Below, piece by piece: positions 19,301 through 28,320 of a DNA stretch of 64,000 nt. Below the pieces are notes generated by a model that did no database searches, had not been told where the DNA came from, and saw only the letters and a list, made by a program, of their open reading frames with translations. A program made the position numbers and the translations under genes. This DNA comes from Candidatus Woesearchaeota archaeon (GTDB taxonomy: Archaea > Nanobdellota > Nanobdellia > Woesearchaeales > UBA10216), in NCBI GenBank assembly GCA_016192905.1, contig JACPTG010000001.1, positions 37,005 to 101,004 of the forward strand, read 5' to 3'. Within the stretch, counting starts at the first letter, position 1, and each line of letters opens with the position of its first letter.

Positions 19301-19494
19301 TAACCCTATACATAAAGGCAGGAACAGTCCTTACCGAGATGCTCACTGCCTTCCAGGACGCCATAGCCAACAGGGTAGGCGCGGCAGAACTGCAAATATC
19401 CCCAGCAGAGCCTGACACAAGCTTCCAGCACACAAGCAGGGAAAAGATAAGGGAACAGGAAGCCACAGTGCACTTCAGGCTGTTCCAAAAATGA
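16390..19494 (+). CDS. ileS: Isoleucyl-tRNA synthetase
   Basis: 1034 aa class I aaRS: [40 protein letters not shown], editing domain [16 protein letters not shown]. Confidence 0.97.
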   Translation: [1034 protein letters not shown]

Positions 19495-19967
19495 ACCTTG
19501 ACCTCCTTATGGAGAATAGTGACTGTATTCTTCTTCCAGAGGCCGCCAGCAGGCTTGGCGAATGGCAGTCTGTTGATGAAAAGCTGACAGTCGCCCAGGC
19601 AACAGGAAACCACTCAAAGCTCATTCCTGCCTTCAAGGACTATTCTGCGCTTGGGAGTGAAGCAGGCAGGGATGTTGGCAGCACATGTTCTACCGTTTAC
19701 TCAGGTAGCGGATACATTTGCGGATTCTCGACTCTAATCTTGCTCAGCTTATTCTCGTTTCAGGATGCTGAAAGCCTAGTCACCGCAACGCTGCCCACAT
19801 ATGCCATGGGTGTAGCCTTCGCAGCAGCGGCAAGATACAGCAGGGTAAGGTGGGCAGGGCATTATGAGCCGCTGATTGACAAACTCAGGAGCAACGCAGC
19901 CCGGACTATACAGGCAATTGCAATGGCCGGGGCAAGCAAGTATTGTTTGCCGGCCGGCAGGGTGTGA
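19491..19967 (+). CDS. Hypothetical protein
   Basis: 158 aa ORF overlapping the ileS stop. Confidence 0.5.
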   Translation: MNLDLLMENSDCILLPEAASRLGEWQSVDEKLTVAQATGNHSKLIPAFKDYSALGSEAGRDVGSTCSTVYSGSGYICGFSTLILLSLFSFQDAESLVTATLPTYAMGVAFAAAARYSRVRWAGHYEPLIDKLRSNAARTIQAIAMAGASKYCLPAGRV

Positions 19968-20111
19968 AAACCGCGATAAATATTTAAACAGCGTAACCCT
20001 GTATCTTAGTGTGAAAAAGCCTGAACAAAAAAGCAAGTTTCTCAGTTTGCAGCAGATAGAGGTATAGGAATGAGGATATTAATAGGGGGCTGCTTAACAA
20101 GATAATCAAGC

Positions 20112-20351
20112 ATGACCTGCAGATTAGCAGGGAAGAGTTTATCAGCCACGTTAAATGAATATGAGATGCTTGCAACAGAGCTTGAAGATGATACCCTTGG
20201 AATGGGCGGCGATGCCCTAAGGCTTCAGGTTCAATACGACAGCTTTGTAAATGCAGCAATGAACATTCTCAAAGACTATACAACGCCATTAACCGCTTAT
20301 CTGGTTGCGGGAAAACTTGCAGACCGGCTGCTGCCAAGGGTTGGTAGTTAA
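20112..20351 (+). CDS. Hypothetical protein
   Basis: 79 aa ORF. Confidence 0.4.
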   Translation: MTCRLAGKSLSATLNEYEMLATELEDDTLGMGGDALRLQVQYDSFVNAAMNILKDYTTPLTAYLVAGKLADRLLPRVGS

Positions 20352-20370
20352 TGGTTGGTGGTTTAGGTTC
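20338..20370. repeat. Degenerate heptamer G/T tract 1
   Basis: AGGGTTG GTAGTTA ATGGTTG GTGGTTT AGGTTCA. Confidence 0.6.
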
Positions 20371-21301
20371 AACGGCTCACCGCATACACTATTGTCTTAT
20401 ACAGAGAAGTTGGCCTGAGCTTCATCTTGAACTTAAGAAGCGCCTTTGAGCTTCCGCCAAAATCAACAAGCCTGTAGCCCGCTGCCTTCAGCATAACAAG
20501 GTCTTCCATGCTGGCAACCTCTGCCAGGCCATCAAACCTGTAGCTGCATACGCCAATCGCCGAGTAATAGCCCCTGTCGGAGTTGGGAATATCCCATCCG
20601 GCAGTAATGGAAGAAGGAACCCCATCAACCACAAGGGTCTTGGCATGGGCAACCCCTGCAAAGCCAGCGTCAATCAGCCTGTAATATGGCTCGACATAGG
20701 CGAAGTTGGAATCCTCCCTATTGGCCCCATCAGAATTATTCCTCCTTCCCGCAGCCCACTCCGCAACAACCTGCCTCAGGGCGTCCTTTGGCAGCGAGGA
20801 ACTGTCAACAACCTGCACAGAATGCTGCCTGTAAAACCTGTTTTTGATGTTCCTGATGTCCTTCCACCGCTCGCCCTGAAGAACGTCACCATCCCATTCT
20901 GCCAAATTGAATTCAGGCCAATGGAAGACGCATCGCGGAGGCAAATCCCTGAAACCCGCTGACCTGAACAGCGGAAGCGACTGCTTCCTGAGCGCAAGAA
21001 CCTGCTCAACCACGAATTTTCTGCAGCCAAGCGAATCAAAGCAGAGCCTGGCTGCCTCAACAGTAAGCCTGGCGTGTTCACTGGCCGGGGCAAGGGGCAG
21101 TGATATGAGCATAACTTCAGCCACCCTGGGCCTGTAAGCGGCAAGAAGGCCATATTCGCCTGACTTAATGTACAGGCTGACGCCGCCAAGCTCAGTCCTT
21201 GAAAGGAAATATGCAAAATTATGCTCAGGGGCAGAGCCGTAAGAGCCTATGCACCGCTTAACCTCGCCAGCACTGGATTGAACATCGGTAACAAGCTCCA
21301 T
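20369..21301 (-). CDS. GNAT/DUF2156-like acyltransferase
   Basis: KDIRNIKNRFYRQHSVQVVDSSSL...LMLKAAGYRLVDFGGSSKALLKFKMKLRPTSLYKTIVYAV. Confidence 0.55.
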   Translation of the reverse strand: MELVTDVQSSAGEVKRCIGSYGSAPEHNFAYFLSRTELGGVSLYIKSGEYGLLAAYRPRVAEVMLISLPLAPASEHARLTVEAARLCFDSLGCRKFVVEQVLALRKQSLPLFRSAGFRDLPPRCVFHWPEFNLAEWDGDVLQGERWKDIRNIKNRFYRQHSVQVVDSSSLPKDALRQVVAEWAAGRRNNSDGANREDSNFAYVEPYYRLIDAGFAGVAHAKTLVVDGVPSSITAGWDIPNSDRGYYSAIGVCSYRFDGLAEVASMEDLVMLKAAGYRLVDFGGSSKALLKFKMKLRPTSLYKTIVYAVSR

Positions 21302-21304
21302 TAA

Positions 21305-22207
21305 TCACTGCCTCCTGTACACAGAATAGCTCCTGATGAGCTTTGCAGGATGCCAGGCCATCTTAGCGCGCTTAAGATAATCCACGCCCATGTCCTCCTG
21401 GACATTCACCCATTGATAACTCTGCCAAAACCTCTTCACGAACTCTGTGAATACGAACTCTGGCAGACCCCTGAAAGAAAGATTGGTCTTCTCAACCATC
21501 GCGCAGCACATTGAAGGGGTAACCTCATAGCCAAATGTAAAGGCCTGAAGCTCGCCATCCAGCAGCACTGCCATGCCCTTCAGACCAATGGCTTCTGCAA
21601 GAGATATGGCGCTGCGGGCAATCTCAGCCTCCAGCCTGAGCTGGAACAGGACAGAATCATCAACAACAGACTCCTTCTCCTGCTGCCATCTCTGGAGAAG
21701 GCGCAGTGCAGATGCAGAGTGCCTGGAGGAAAATTCCTCAACCACAGGCCTGTGGGCGGAAAGGAAGGCATTTACAAGGTTTCTCTTTTTCCTGAATGCA
21801 TGGCCGGCAAGGGAAACAAGGTCAGAAGGCCTGTAAAGGTACTCCTGCGACTGGCTGACAACCCCAAATCCTGCTGAGGAATAAGCCCCTGCAAGCTCCT
21901 CAGGAAGGTAAAGCAGGGCTGACCGGCCAGTGTTAATGCCATCAAGATATGCGAAGCACGCCTTCAATGCAGCGCTGAGCCTCGCCTGGGAAACCATAAC
22001 CGGGCCCCAAAGGACTTTTGAGCCTGCAAAATCCGCAAAAAGGCAAAACCCGTCCTCAACGCCTGCCCACTGAAGATTAATGACGTCCTTCCAGATGAAA
22101 AGCATCTCAAAGCACTGGTCAGACAGGGGAAACTTGAGCTCTGAATAAGCGGAGTCGAACATAGGCTTGTCCTGAAGCCTTAAGGGCGCTGGGGAAAACT
22201 CACTCAT
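21305..22207 (-). CDS. GNAT/DUF2156-like (lysyltransferase C-domain-like) protein
   Basis: FDSAYSELKFPLSDQCFEMLFIWKDVINLQW...GMAVLLDGELQAFTFGYEVTPSMCCAMVEKTNLSFRGLPEFVFTEFVKRFWQSYQWVNVQEDMGVDYLKRAKMAWHPAKLIRSYSVYR. Confidence 0.7.
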   Translation of the reverse strand: MSEFSPAPLRLQDKPMFDSAYSELKFPLSDQCFEMLFIWKDVINLQWAGVEDGFCLFADFAGSKVLWGPVMVSQARLSAALKACFAYLDGINTGRSALLYLPEELAGAYSSAGFGVVSQSQEYLYRPSDLVSLAGHAFRKKRNLVNAFLSAHRPVVEEFSSRHSASALRLLQRWQQEKESVVDDSVLFQLRLEAEIARSAISLAEAIGLKGMAVLLDGELQAFTFGYEVTPSMCCAMVEKTNLSFRGLPEFVFTEFVKRFWQSYQWVNVQEDMGVDYLKRAKMAWHPAKLIRSYSVYRRQ

Positions 22208-23073
22208 CTTGCGAACATTCCAATCATCTTGTAGGCCAGCTTGGCCGCTGAGTAATCAGCTGAAACATTTCCAGCCTGCGGCGAAAGCTCAACCAGGTCA
22301 AAACCAACGACTTTCCTCCTTTCGGAAAGCCGCTTCAGGAACGCGAGCGCCTGATACCAGTGCATTCCCCCGGGCTCAGGAGTGCCCGTAGCCGGAAAAA
22401 GCGACGGGTCCATGGCATCAATGTCAAATGTGACGAACACAGTATCCGAAAGCGCATCTATGGCCTCATCCATCCAATTATGACCCACCTGCATGTCAGC
22501 GGCGTAAATCACCGTGTGACCTGATTTCCGGATAAACTCCGCCTCCTCCTGGCCAAGGCTCCGGATGCCCACCTGAACAATCGGGCATATCTCGCTGATG
22601 CGCCTGGCAACGCAGCCATGGTCAAACCTGCTTCCGCCATTCTCGTCCCTCAAATCCCCATGCGCGTCAATGTGAAGCACAGAAAGCCCTGGATGCTGCT
22701 CTGCATGGGCCCTTGCAGAGCCAAAACTCAGGGAATGCTCCCCTCCGAGCAGGACCACGAACTTGCCGTCAGAAACAAGTGCTGAAACAGCCTCATAAAC
22801 CCTATGGCACATCTTCTCAGGGTCAACCAGGATATCAAGCTCGTCAAGCGTGCAAATCCCAACCCCGGAAAAGTTCCTTCCAGACTCTGCATCATACAGC
22901 TCCATGTTCCTTGAGGCCGCAATAATTGCATACGGCCCCTCACGGGCACCGCTCCGGTAAGTTGTGGAAGCGTCATAAGGCACAGGAAGAATCACAACCT
23001 TAGACCTGCCGTAGGCTGACAACTCGCGGGGAATTGCCCCAAAGTTAAAGGGCGACGAAAAGTGAGGCTCCAT
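22204..23073 (-). CDS. speB: Agmatinase/arginase family ureohydrolase
   Basis: GGEHSLSFG, SVLHIDAHGDLRDENGG, FVTFDIDAMDPSLFPATGTPEPGGM. Confidence 0.92.
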   Translation of the reverse strand: MEPHFSSPFNFGAIPRELSAYGRSKVVILPVPYDASTTYRSGAREGPYAIIAASRNMELYDAESGRNFSGVGICTLDELDILVDPEKMCHRVYEAVSALVSDGKFVVLLGGEHSLSFGSARAHAEQHPGLSVLHIDAHGDLRDENGGSRFDHGCVARRISEICPIVQVGIRSLGQEEAEFIRKSGHTVIYAADMQVGHNWMDEAIDALSDTVFVTFDIDAMDPSLFPATGTPEPGGMHWYQALAFLKRLSERRKVVGFDLVELSPQAGNVSADYSAAKLAYKMIGMFAR

Positions 23074-23118
23074 GCGAGGCAGAGGAAAACGGTGGTATAA
23101 ATAAATTTGCAAGCATCC

Positions 23119-23643
23119 CTATTCGCTGGCCTTCAGGCGGTCGCTGTCCATCACGCTGTCAAGGAGCTCCATATCCTTGGGGAACTCCTTGCCCCTGTGA
23201 AGCACACGCCTGTTGAAATTGCCTATTCCGAACGCCTTCACAAGGTACTCAACAGTCTTGTTAATGTCAAATTCCTTGCAGGAGTAGATGTCGCAGGTCA
23301 GGAAACGCTTATCAGGGTACGTGTGGATGCTGATGTGGGACTCTGCGATAATCACAACGCCGCTTATGCCGCGGTCCTCAGGCTTGTCCTTCCCGTCGTA
23401 ATAAAGAATGAAGGGAGGCATTATCTTGGTCATGCCAATCATGGCTGGAAGAGTGTCAAGGAATCCGTAGATAAAGGCCATGTTATCAAGCTTCTGCGCA
23501 TCGCACTCATATCCGTCAAGGATAAGGTGCGGGCCGAACCCAAACTTCACGCCGTTCCTTCCCTTCCTAACCTGCTTTTCAGAAATGGCGTCGTCGGATC
23601 GCACTAATGGCCTGTCAGAAGACACTTCCTCAGTTTCGGGCAT
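23119..23643 (-). CDS. speH: S-adenosylmethionine decarboxylase proenzyme family (AdoMetDC or paralogous ADC)
   Basis: GFGPHLILDGYECDAQKLDN...GVVIIAESHISIHTYPDKRFLTCDIYSCKEFD; predicted autocleavage before Ser in ESHISIHTYP. Confidence 0.92.
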   Translation of the reverse strand: MPETEEVSSDRPLVRSDDAISEKQVRKGRNGVKFGFGPHLILDGYECDAQKLDNMAFIYGFLDTLPAMIGMTKIMPPFILYYDGKDKPEDRGISGVVIIAESHISIHTYPDKRFLTCDIYSCKEFDINKTVEYLVKAFGIGNFNRRVLHRGKEFPKDMELLDSVMDSDRLKASE

Positions 23644-23772
23644 CTGTTAATTATCACCTAATTGTTTTTACTTATCCACCACCTATTTAAACTTTTCTAT
23701 TTTAAAAATTTCTCCGACGAGAAAATTCAAAAACGTCAAATTTATATTAAGCTATTACAAAAAACTTCAAGC

Positions 23773-24231
23773 ATGAAAGTCTCCAGGGATGCGCCACTTG
23801 CCGAAATCACGCTGAGAAAGTATGAGCGGCCGGGAACAATGGGCGAGCGTGAGCTTGTAAAGAAGCTCTGCCTCACAATCGGGCTGCTCCAGCCAGGCGA
23901 CTCAAGGGATGTGATTGTTGACGTCCTCCATGTGCTGCTGAAGGGCAAACAACAGAAAAAACTCCTCACCTGCCCTGAGCTTGAGAAGAAGGTGATTGCC
24001 AACAGGAGAGGCCACAGGCTCCAGATGCTCGGCATAGCGTCATCAAACATCCGCAGGCAGCTAAAGCGCCTCAAGGACCTGCTCATAGTGGAAAAGGTCA
24101 GGAACAAGTACAGGATAACAGAATTCCTAAGCATTGGGGAAGTGTACGACTCCAAGCTGGAGAAATTTGTCCTCCAGAGCATAATCACAAGGGCAAAGGA
24201 GTACATGCAGCAGGTTGATGAGAAGTTCTGA
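23773..24231 (+). CDS. HTH-domain protein
   Basis: SSNIRRQLKRLKDLLIVEKVRNKYRITEF; ATG 23773 preferred to 23662. Confidence 0.6.
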   Translation: MKVSRDAPLAEITLRKYERPGTMGERELVKKLCLTIGLLQPGDSRDVIVDVLHVLLKGKQQKKLLTCPELEKKVIANRRGHRLQMLGIASSNIRRQLKRLKDLLIVEKVRNKYRITEFLSIGEVYDSKLEKFVLQSIITRAKEYMQQVDEKF

Positions 24232-24762
24232 TTAAGCGAGCTTGACGCCCTTTAGATCCATGGCGTCGAATATGCCTAAAGCCGGCTTGGCCCATACCCC
24301 TGGGTCAGGGTCCCTGGCGCTGGCCAGGGTTCCAGCATAAACCACGCGCGGCAAAGCAATGGTTGCGACATCTGAATTAGCAGGCCTTAAAACCACAACA
24401 TTAACCGAATTGCCCTCAAGAGCGGTCCTATAAATAAAGCCGTCATAGGAAAATTCCGCGAGTTCCTGCCTGCCAAGTCCTGTAACAGGGCTTCCAGACT
24501 CGTTGACAATCCTTACAGAAGCGTACCTTGGCGTAGCAGGGGTTATCTCAACGTAGTTCTGCCTGTTCGCGTTAAGGTAGTAATCGGCCATAATTCTGGA
24601 AATGCCGCTGACAAAGCCTGCCTCCAAAATCCGCTCCGGCGATGGCATGTCAACCATCCGAAGCGCCATCCCTCCCTGGGCCAGGAAATCCTTAGCTAAG
24701 ACAGGAAAGAGAAAGTCCAGCATTGCAGCCTGCTCTTCCTGGGAAAGATTCAGTACCCCCAT
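24232..24762 (-). CDS. Hypothetical protein
   Basis: 176 aa ORF. Confidence 0.45.
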   Translation of the reverse strand: MGVLNLSQEEQAAMLDFLFPVLAKDFLAQGGMALRMVDMPSPERILEAGFVSGISRIMADYYLNANRQNYVEITPATPRYASVRIVNESGSPVTGLGRQELAEFSYDGFIYRTALEGNSVNVVVLRPANSDVATIALPRVVYAGTLASARDPDPGVWAKPALGIFDAMDLKGVKLA

Positions 24763-24950
24763 AGACTGATTTCCACTCCTCCCTGGTTCCCCTTCTTATC
24801 CTTAATCCACCTACATCAACAGGGCCATCAAGGACTGACCTCTGCTTGAAAACTCCTTCATCCCTGTCCCACTTCCAATCCTGCACTATACGCCACAGCG
24901 ACATAAGACAGCGAATCCCTATCCTGTTATAAAGCTTTTTCAGGAAAACT

Positions 24951-26078
24951 CTAATCCCTGCTGCGAAGAGTTGAAAACCTGCCATGAAGCGAGGCAGCAG
25001 CAGGAAGCCATACAAGAGGGCTGGAGCTGGGATCAGCAACAGGCTCCAGCCACGACTGTCTAATCTCGGAAGGCACTGCTGTTGAATACGCAGCAGGAGC
25101 ACCCAGCGCATACACTGAGGTTACTACCTCGGGAGAATTCACTTTGCAGCTGTAGCGGACGCCCTCAAACTCGAAGCAGAACCTGACAAACCTCTGGTCA
25201 ATCGGAACGCTGCCATCAGGACTGAAGACCCCGGCAAAAAACCGGCCATACTCAGGCACAGGCCTTAGCTTTACGATATTATCGCTTCGCAATCGTTGGC
25301 TGTAGTTCCCTACCAAGTCCTTTGCAGCCATAAATACGCAGTCCCCGATAAACCTGCCTTCGGAGTACTCGTTAGAAGCATCGCTGGAGGAATAGAGGTT
25401 GGCGACAAAATGGAATACTGCGGGCTTGGCAGCGTAAGTTACGCTCCGGCGGCCCTCCAGGTCCAAGCGCTGATACATGTCCAGCGCGGCAAGAGTGTTA
25501 ACGAGCGCCTGGCCTGCCTCCAAGGCCAGATGCCTGGACAGCTCTATTGAATGGGTTTCTGTAAGCTTATCAAATGAAATAAGCGGGTAGTGATAACGGT
25601 GGAGCTGCAACATGTGGCGCTGGCCTGCTGAGATGATTTTGATGACTGCCTCAAGGCTGGAGAGGCCAACTAAATCGACAGGCGGGCCTGAGAAGAAGTC
25701 CTGCGAAAGCTCAGCCTCGACAAAAGAGCCCTGCGCGTAGTGCGCCTGGAAAAAGCGACTTGAGCCTCCCAAGTCATGCAAAGTGTATGTAAAATTGCCA
25801 TCGATGCTTGAACAGGTGGAATTTCCCCTGGATAGCATAAAACTGCCGTCAGAACGCGAAGTGCGGGAAAAACCCCCCCTGCCAGTATTCAAGGATTCAA
25901 CCATCACATAACGTCCATCAGCATACCTGGCCTCGGCACAATCCCCTGACAAAACCTTCAATCCGCCTATCTGCAAGCTGCCCAGAAGCCTTGATTTCCT
26001 TGTCAACCTGCCTAAGTCGTCTGCCTCCGGAGGCCAGTCATTCACCATAACCCACAATGGCCCTGGAACGCCAAACAT
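24951..26078 (-). CDS. Hypothetical protein
   Basis: 375 aa ORF. Confidence 0.5.
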   Translation of the reverse strand: MFGVPGPLWVMVNDWPPEADDLGRLTRKSRLLGSLQIGGLKVLSGDCAEARYADGRYVMVESLNTGRGGFSRTSRSDGSFMLSRGNSTCSSIDGNFTYTLHDLGGSSRFFQAHYAQGSFVEAELSQDFFSGPPVDLVGLSSLEAVIKIISAGQRHMLQLHRYHYPLISFDKLTETHSIELSRHLALEAGQALVNTLAALDMYQRLDLEGRRSVTYAAKPAVFHFVANLYSSSDASNEYSEGRFIGDCVFMAAKDLVGNYSQRLRSDNIVKLRPVPEYGRFFAGVFSPDGSVPIDQRFVRFCFEFEGVRYSCKVNSPEVVTSVYALGAPAAYSTAVPSEIRQSWLEPVADPSSSPLVWLPAAASLHGRFSTLRSRD

Positions 26079-26149
26079 TCAGGCAGGAGGTGGCCAGCCT
26101 AATAAAAACTTTCTGCTCCCGACGCTGCCACGACGGGAAAAGCAAAACC

Positions 26150-26160
26150 TTTAAATATAA
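26150..26160 (+). promoter_or_regulatory. TATA box
   Basis: TTTAAATATAA upstream of 26234. Confidence 0.45.
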
Positions 26161-26233
26161 GGATAATCCAGGAATCCAAAGGAAAAAAATCAGGATTTTC
26201 CGAAAGCAAAAAAAGCAAAAGGGGGTTACTGCA

Positions 26234-26485
26234 ATGGCTGAGAAAGTAGCGAAAGTTGGCCTTAAGAAACAGGGCGGCTATCTTTACTTCATAGACAAGA
26301 AGGGAAACATAGCACGCGCAAGGATGGCCAGAGGCGGAGGGAAGAAGGGCCGCCAGAAGCAGGAAGTCGTCCAAAAGACAGGAGTCAAGAAGGAAAAGGG
26401 GTACCTTTACTTCATAGACTCAAAGGGCGATGTCTCAAGGGCCAGGATGTCCAGAGGCGGCAGGAAGGCCAAGAAGAGACGATAA
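26234..26485 (+). CDS. Small basic protein with two copies of KKxGYLYFIDxKGxxxRARMxRGG
   Basis: Internal duplication visible by eye. Confidence 0.8.
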   Translation: MAEKVAKVGLKKQGGYLYFIDKKGNIARARMARGGGKKGRQKQEVVQKTGVKKEKGYLYFIDSKGDVSRARMSRGGRKAKKRR

Positions 26486-26520
26486 GCTTTTTCTTTTATC
26501 TTTTTATTTTTCAATTAAGT

Positions 26521-26650
26521 AGCAGGCTGAGTCTATGTGAACTGACTTTACTTGTAGCAGGCTGACTCTTCGTTCACGGTACAAGGTGAACTATAAAGGG
26601 AATAGGCCAAAATGAACACTACCACTTAACATCCGCAAATGACGTTTCGC
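26521..26650 (+). repeat. Dispersed structured element, copy B (two 5' ends, 3' truncated)
   Basis: AGCAGGCTGAGTCTATGTGAACTGAC at 26521 and AGCAGGCTGACTCTTCGTTCACGGTACAAGGTGAAC at 26556; 3' CCTGCTA arm absent. Confidence 0.7.
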
Positions 26651-26685
26651 GATATAAGCAACTATTGAAAACCGAGGGAAGAAAC

Positions 26686-27333
26686 TCACTTCAAAGACTT
26701 AAGAAGCCGGGCATTGGCAACAGGATCAGAACCCTTGTATATATAGGAGCCGGCAACAAGGATGTCAGCGCCTGCTGAAACGCACTTCCTGCCTGTCTCC
26801 TGGTTTATGCCGCCATCCACCTCAATCTCAACCTTCAGCCCCTTATCCGACATAAGCTCCCTGAGCCGCCTTATCTTGGGAACCATTGACTCTATGAACC
26901 GCTGGCCGCCAAAGCCAGGATTGACAGTCATGACAAGAACGATGCCAACATCCTCAAGGACATGCTCAACTGCTGAAAGCGGAGTTGAAGGATTTAACGA
27001 AACCCCAGGAACCTTGCCCAACTCCCTTATACTCTTCAAAGTCCTGTGCAAATGCCTGTCTGCCTCGACATGAACGGTAATGATGTCAGCGCCAGCCCTG
27101 GCAAAGTCCTCAATAAAGAAAGCAGGGTTGTCAATCATAAGGTCTGCCTCAATCGGAAGCCTGGTGCATTTCCTCACAGCCTCAAGCACAACAGGACCAT
27201 AGGTGATGTTCGGCACAAAATGGCCGTCCATAACATCAAAATGAAAGCCATCAACATGCGGCTCAAGCCTTGAGACTTCCTCGCCAAGCCTTGAGAAATC
27301 AGCCGAAAGAATGGAAGGGAGCACCTTTGCCAT
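26686..27333 (-). CDS. rpe: Ribulose-phosphate 3-epimerase
   Basis: PSILSADFSRLGEEV, FHFDVMDGHFVPNITYGP, VMTVNPGFGGQRFIE, EVDGGIN. Confidence 0.93.
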   Translation of the reverse strand: MAKVLPSILSADFSRLGEEVSRLEPHVDGFHFDVMDGHFVPNITYGPVVLEAVRKCTRLPIEADLMIDNPAFFIEDFARAGADIITVHVEADRHLHRTLKSIRELGKVPGVSLNPSTPLSAVEHVLEDVGIVLVMTVNPGFGGQRFIESMVPKIRRLRELMSDKGLKVEIEVDGGINQETGRKCVSAGADILVAGSYIYKGSDPVANARLLKSLK

Positions 27334-27386
27334 GGCCCCAGTGCACGGCAACCTATTTATATAATTGTTGATTTGCTTCCTGCAAA

Positions 27387-28079
27387 ATGGCTCCAGGACA
27401 TGTTGCGATAATCCTTGACGGCAACAGAAGGTATAGTGCAAAGAAAGGCGTGCCGCTGATAAAGGGCCATCAGGAAGGGGCAAGGAAAATCGGGGACGTG
27501 CTGAAGTGGCTGAGGGAACTCGGCGTTTCCCAAGCCACCTTATACACGCTCTCCACTGAAAACCTCAGGAGAAACCCTGGTGAGGTTGCTGCGCTGATGG
27601 AAATAATCAGGCAGGCTGTGGAGAAGGCAAAGGGCGACAGAAGGATAGAGCAGGAACAGACAAGGTTCAGGTTTATCGGACGGCTGGACCTGCTTCCTGC
27701 CGACATAAGGCAGGGAATGGAACAGCTAATGAAAAAAACCAAAGACTTCGGAAAATTCACTGTAAACTTCGCAGTGGCATACGGGTCAAGGGATGAGATA
27801 ACAAGCGCTGCCAGGCAAATAGCAAAAGATGCGGCCGCAGGAAAGCTCAGCCCTGAGCAGGTAACCGAGCAGATGCTGACTGAACGGCTATACCTTCCAG
27901 ATGAGCCAGACCTCCTCATCAGGCCCGGAGGCGAAAGGAGATTAAGCAATTTCCTGCTATGGCAGCTGTCCTACACCGAACTTGTCTTTCTTGACAAGCT
28001 TTGGCCAGAGCTGACAAAGGAGGACATAGAAGCCTGCATAAGCGAATATGAAAGAAGGGAGAGGAGAAAAGGAAAATAG
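27387..28079 (+). CDS. uppS: cis-prenyltransferase (UPP synthase family)
   Basis: HVAIILDGNRRYSAKKG, TLYTLSTENLRR, PDLLIRPGGERRLSNFLLWQLSYTELVFLDKLWPE. Confidence 0.95.
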   Translation: MAPGHVAIILDGNRRYSAKKGVPLIKGHQEGARKIGDVLKWLRELGVSQATLYTLSTENLRRNPGEVAALMEIIRQAVEKAKGDRRIEQEQTRFRFIGRLDLLPADIRQGMEQLMKKTKDFGKFTVNFAVAYGSRDEITSAARQIAKDAAAGKLSPEQVTEQMLTERLYLPDEPDLLIRPGGERRLSNFLLWQLSYTELVFLDKLWPELTKEDIEACISEYERRERRKGK

Positions 28080-28112
28080 GCTCATTTGTTTTGTCCCCTT
28101 ATAATTAAAAGT

Positions 28113-28273
28113 AGCAGGCTGACTCTTCGTGTACCGGGCTCTTCGTGAACTGTAACAAGGTGGCCGTACAAGGCATTACTGGCAGCGAACATGGGAAAGC
28201 AGTGAACTCCAGGCCGTACACTTTACGATTTTCCCGAAGGGGCTGTTGAAACTAAGAAAGCCACAACCTGCTA
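28113..28273 (+). repeat. Dispersed structured intergenic element, copy C (long form)
   Basis: AGCAGGCTGACTCTTCGTGTACCGGG...GCAGTGAACTCCAGGCCGTACACTTTACG...TCCCGAAGGGGCTGTTGAAACTAAGAAAGCCACAACCTGCTA. Confidence 0.85.
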
Positions 28274-28320
28274 CTTATGAGTTTTATGATTATAGAAGAG
28301 TAAAAAAATAATTCAGTTTG

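Noticed and set aside
23107-23607. 166 aa plus-strand ORF
   Set aside because: Antisense to the AdoMetDC-family gene, which has clear motifs.
24232-26078. Frameshifted single gene joining 24232..24762 and 24951..26078
   Set aside because: Frames differ and the intervening sequence shows no clear domain continuity; listed as two hypothetical ORFs.
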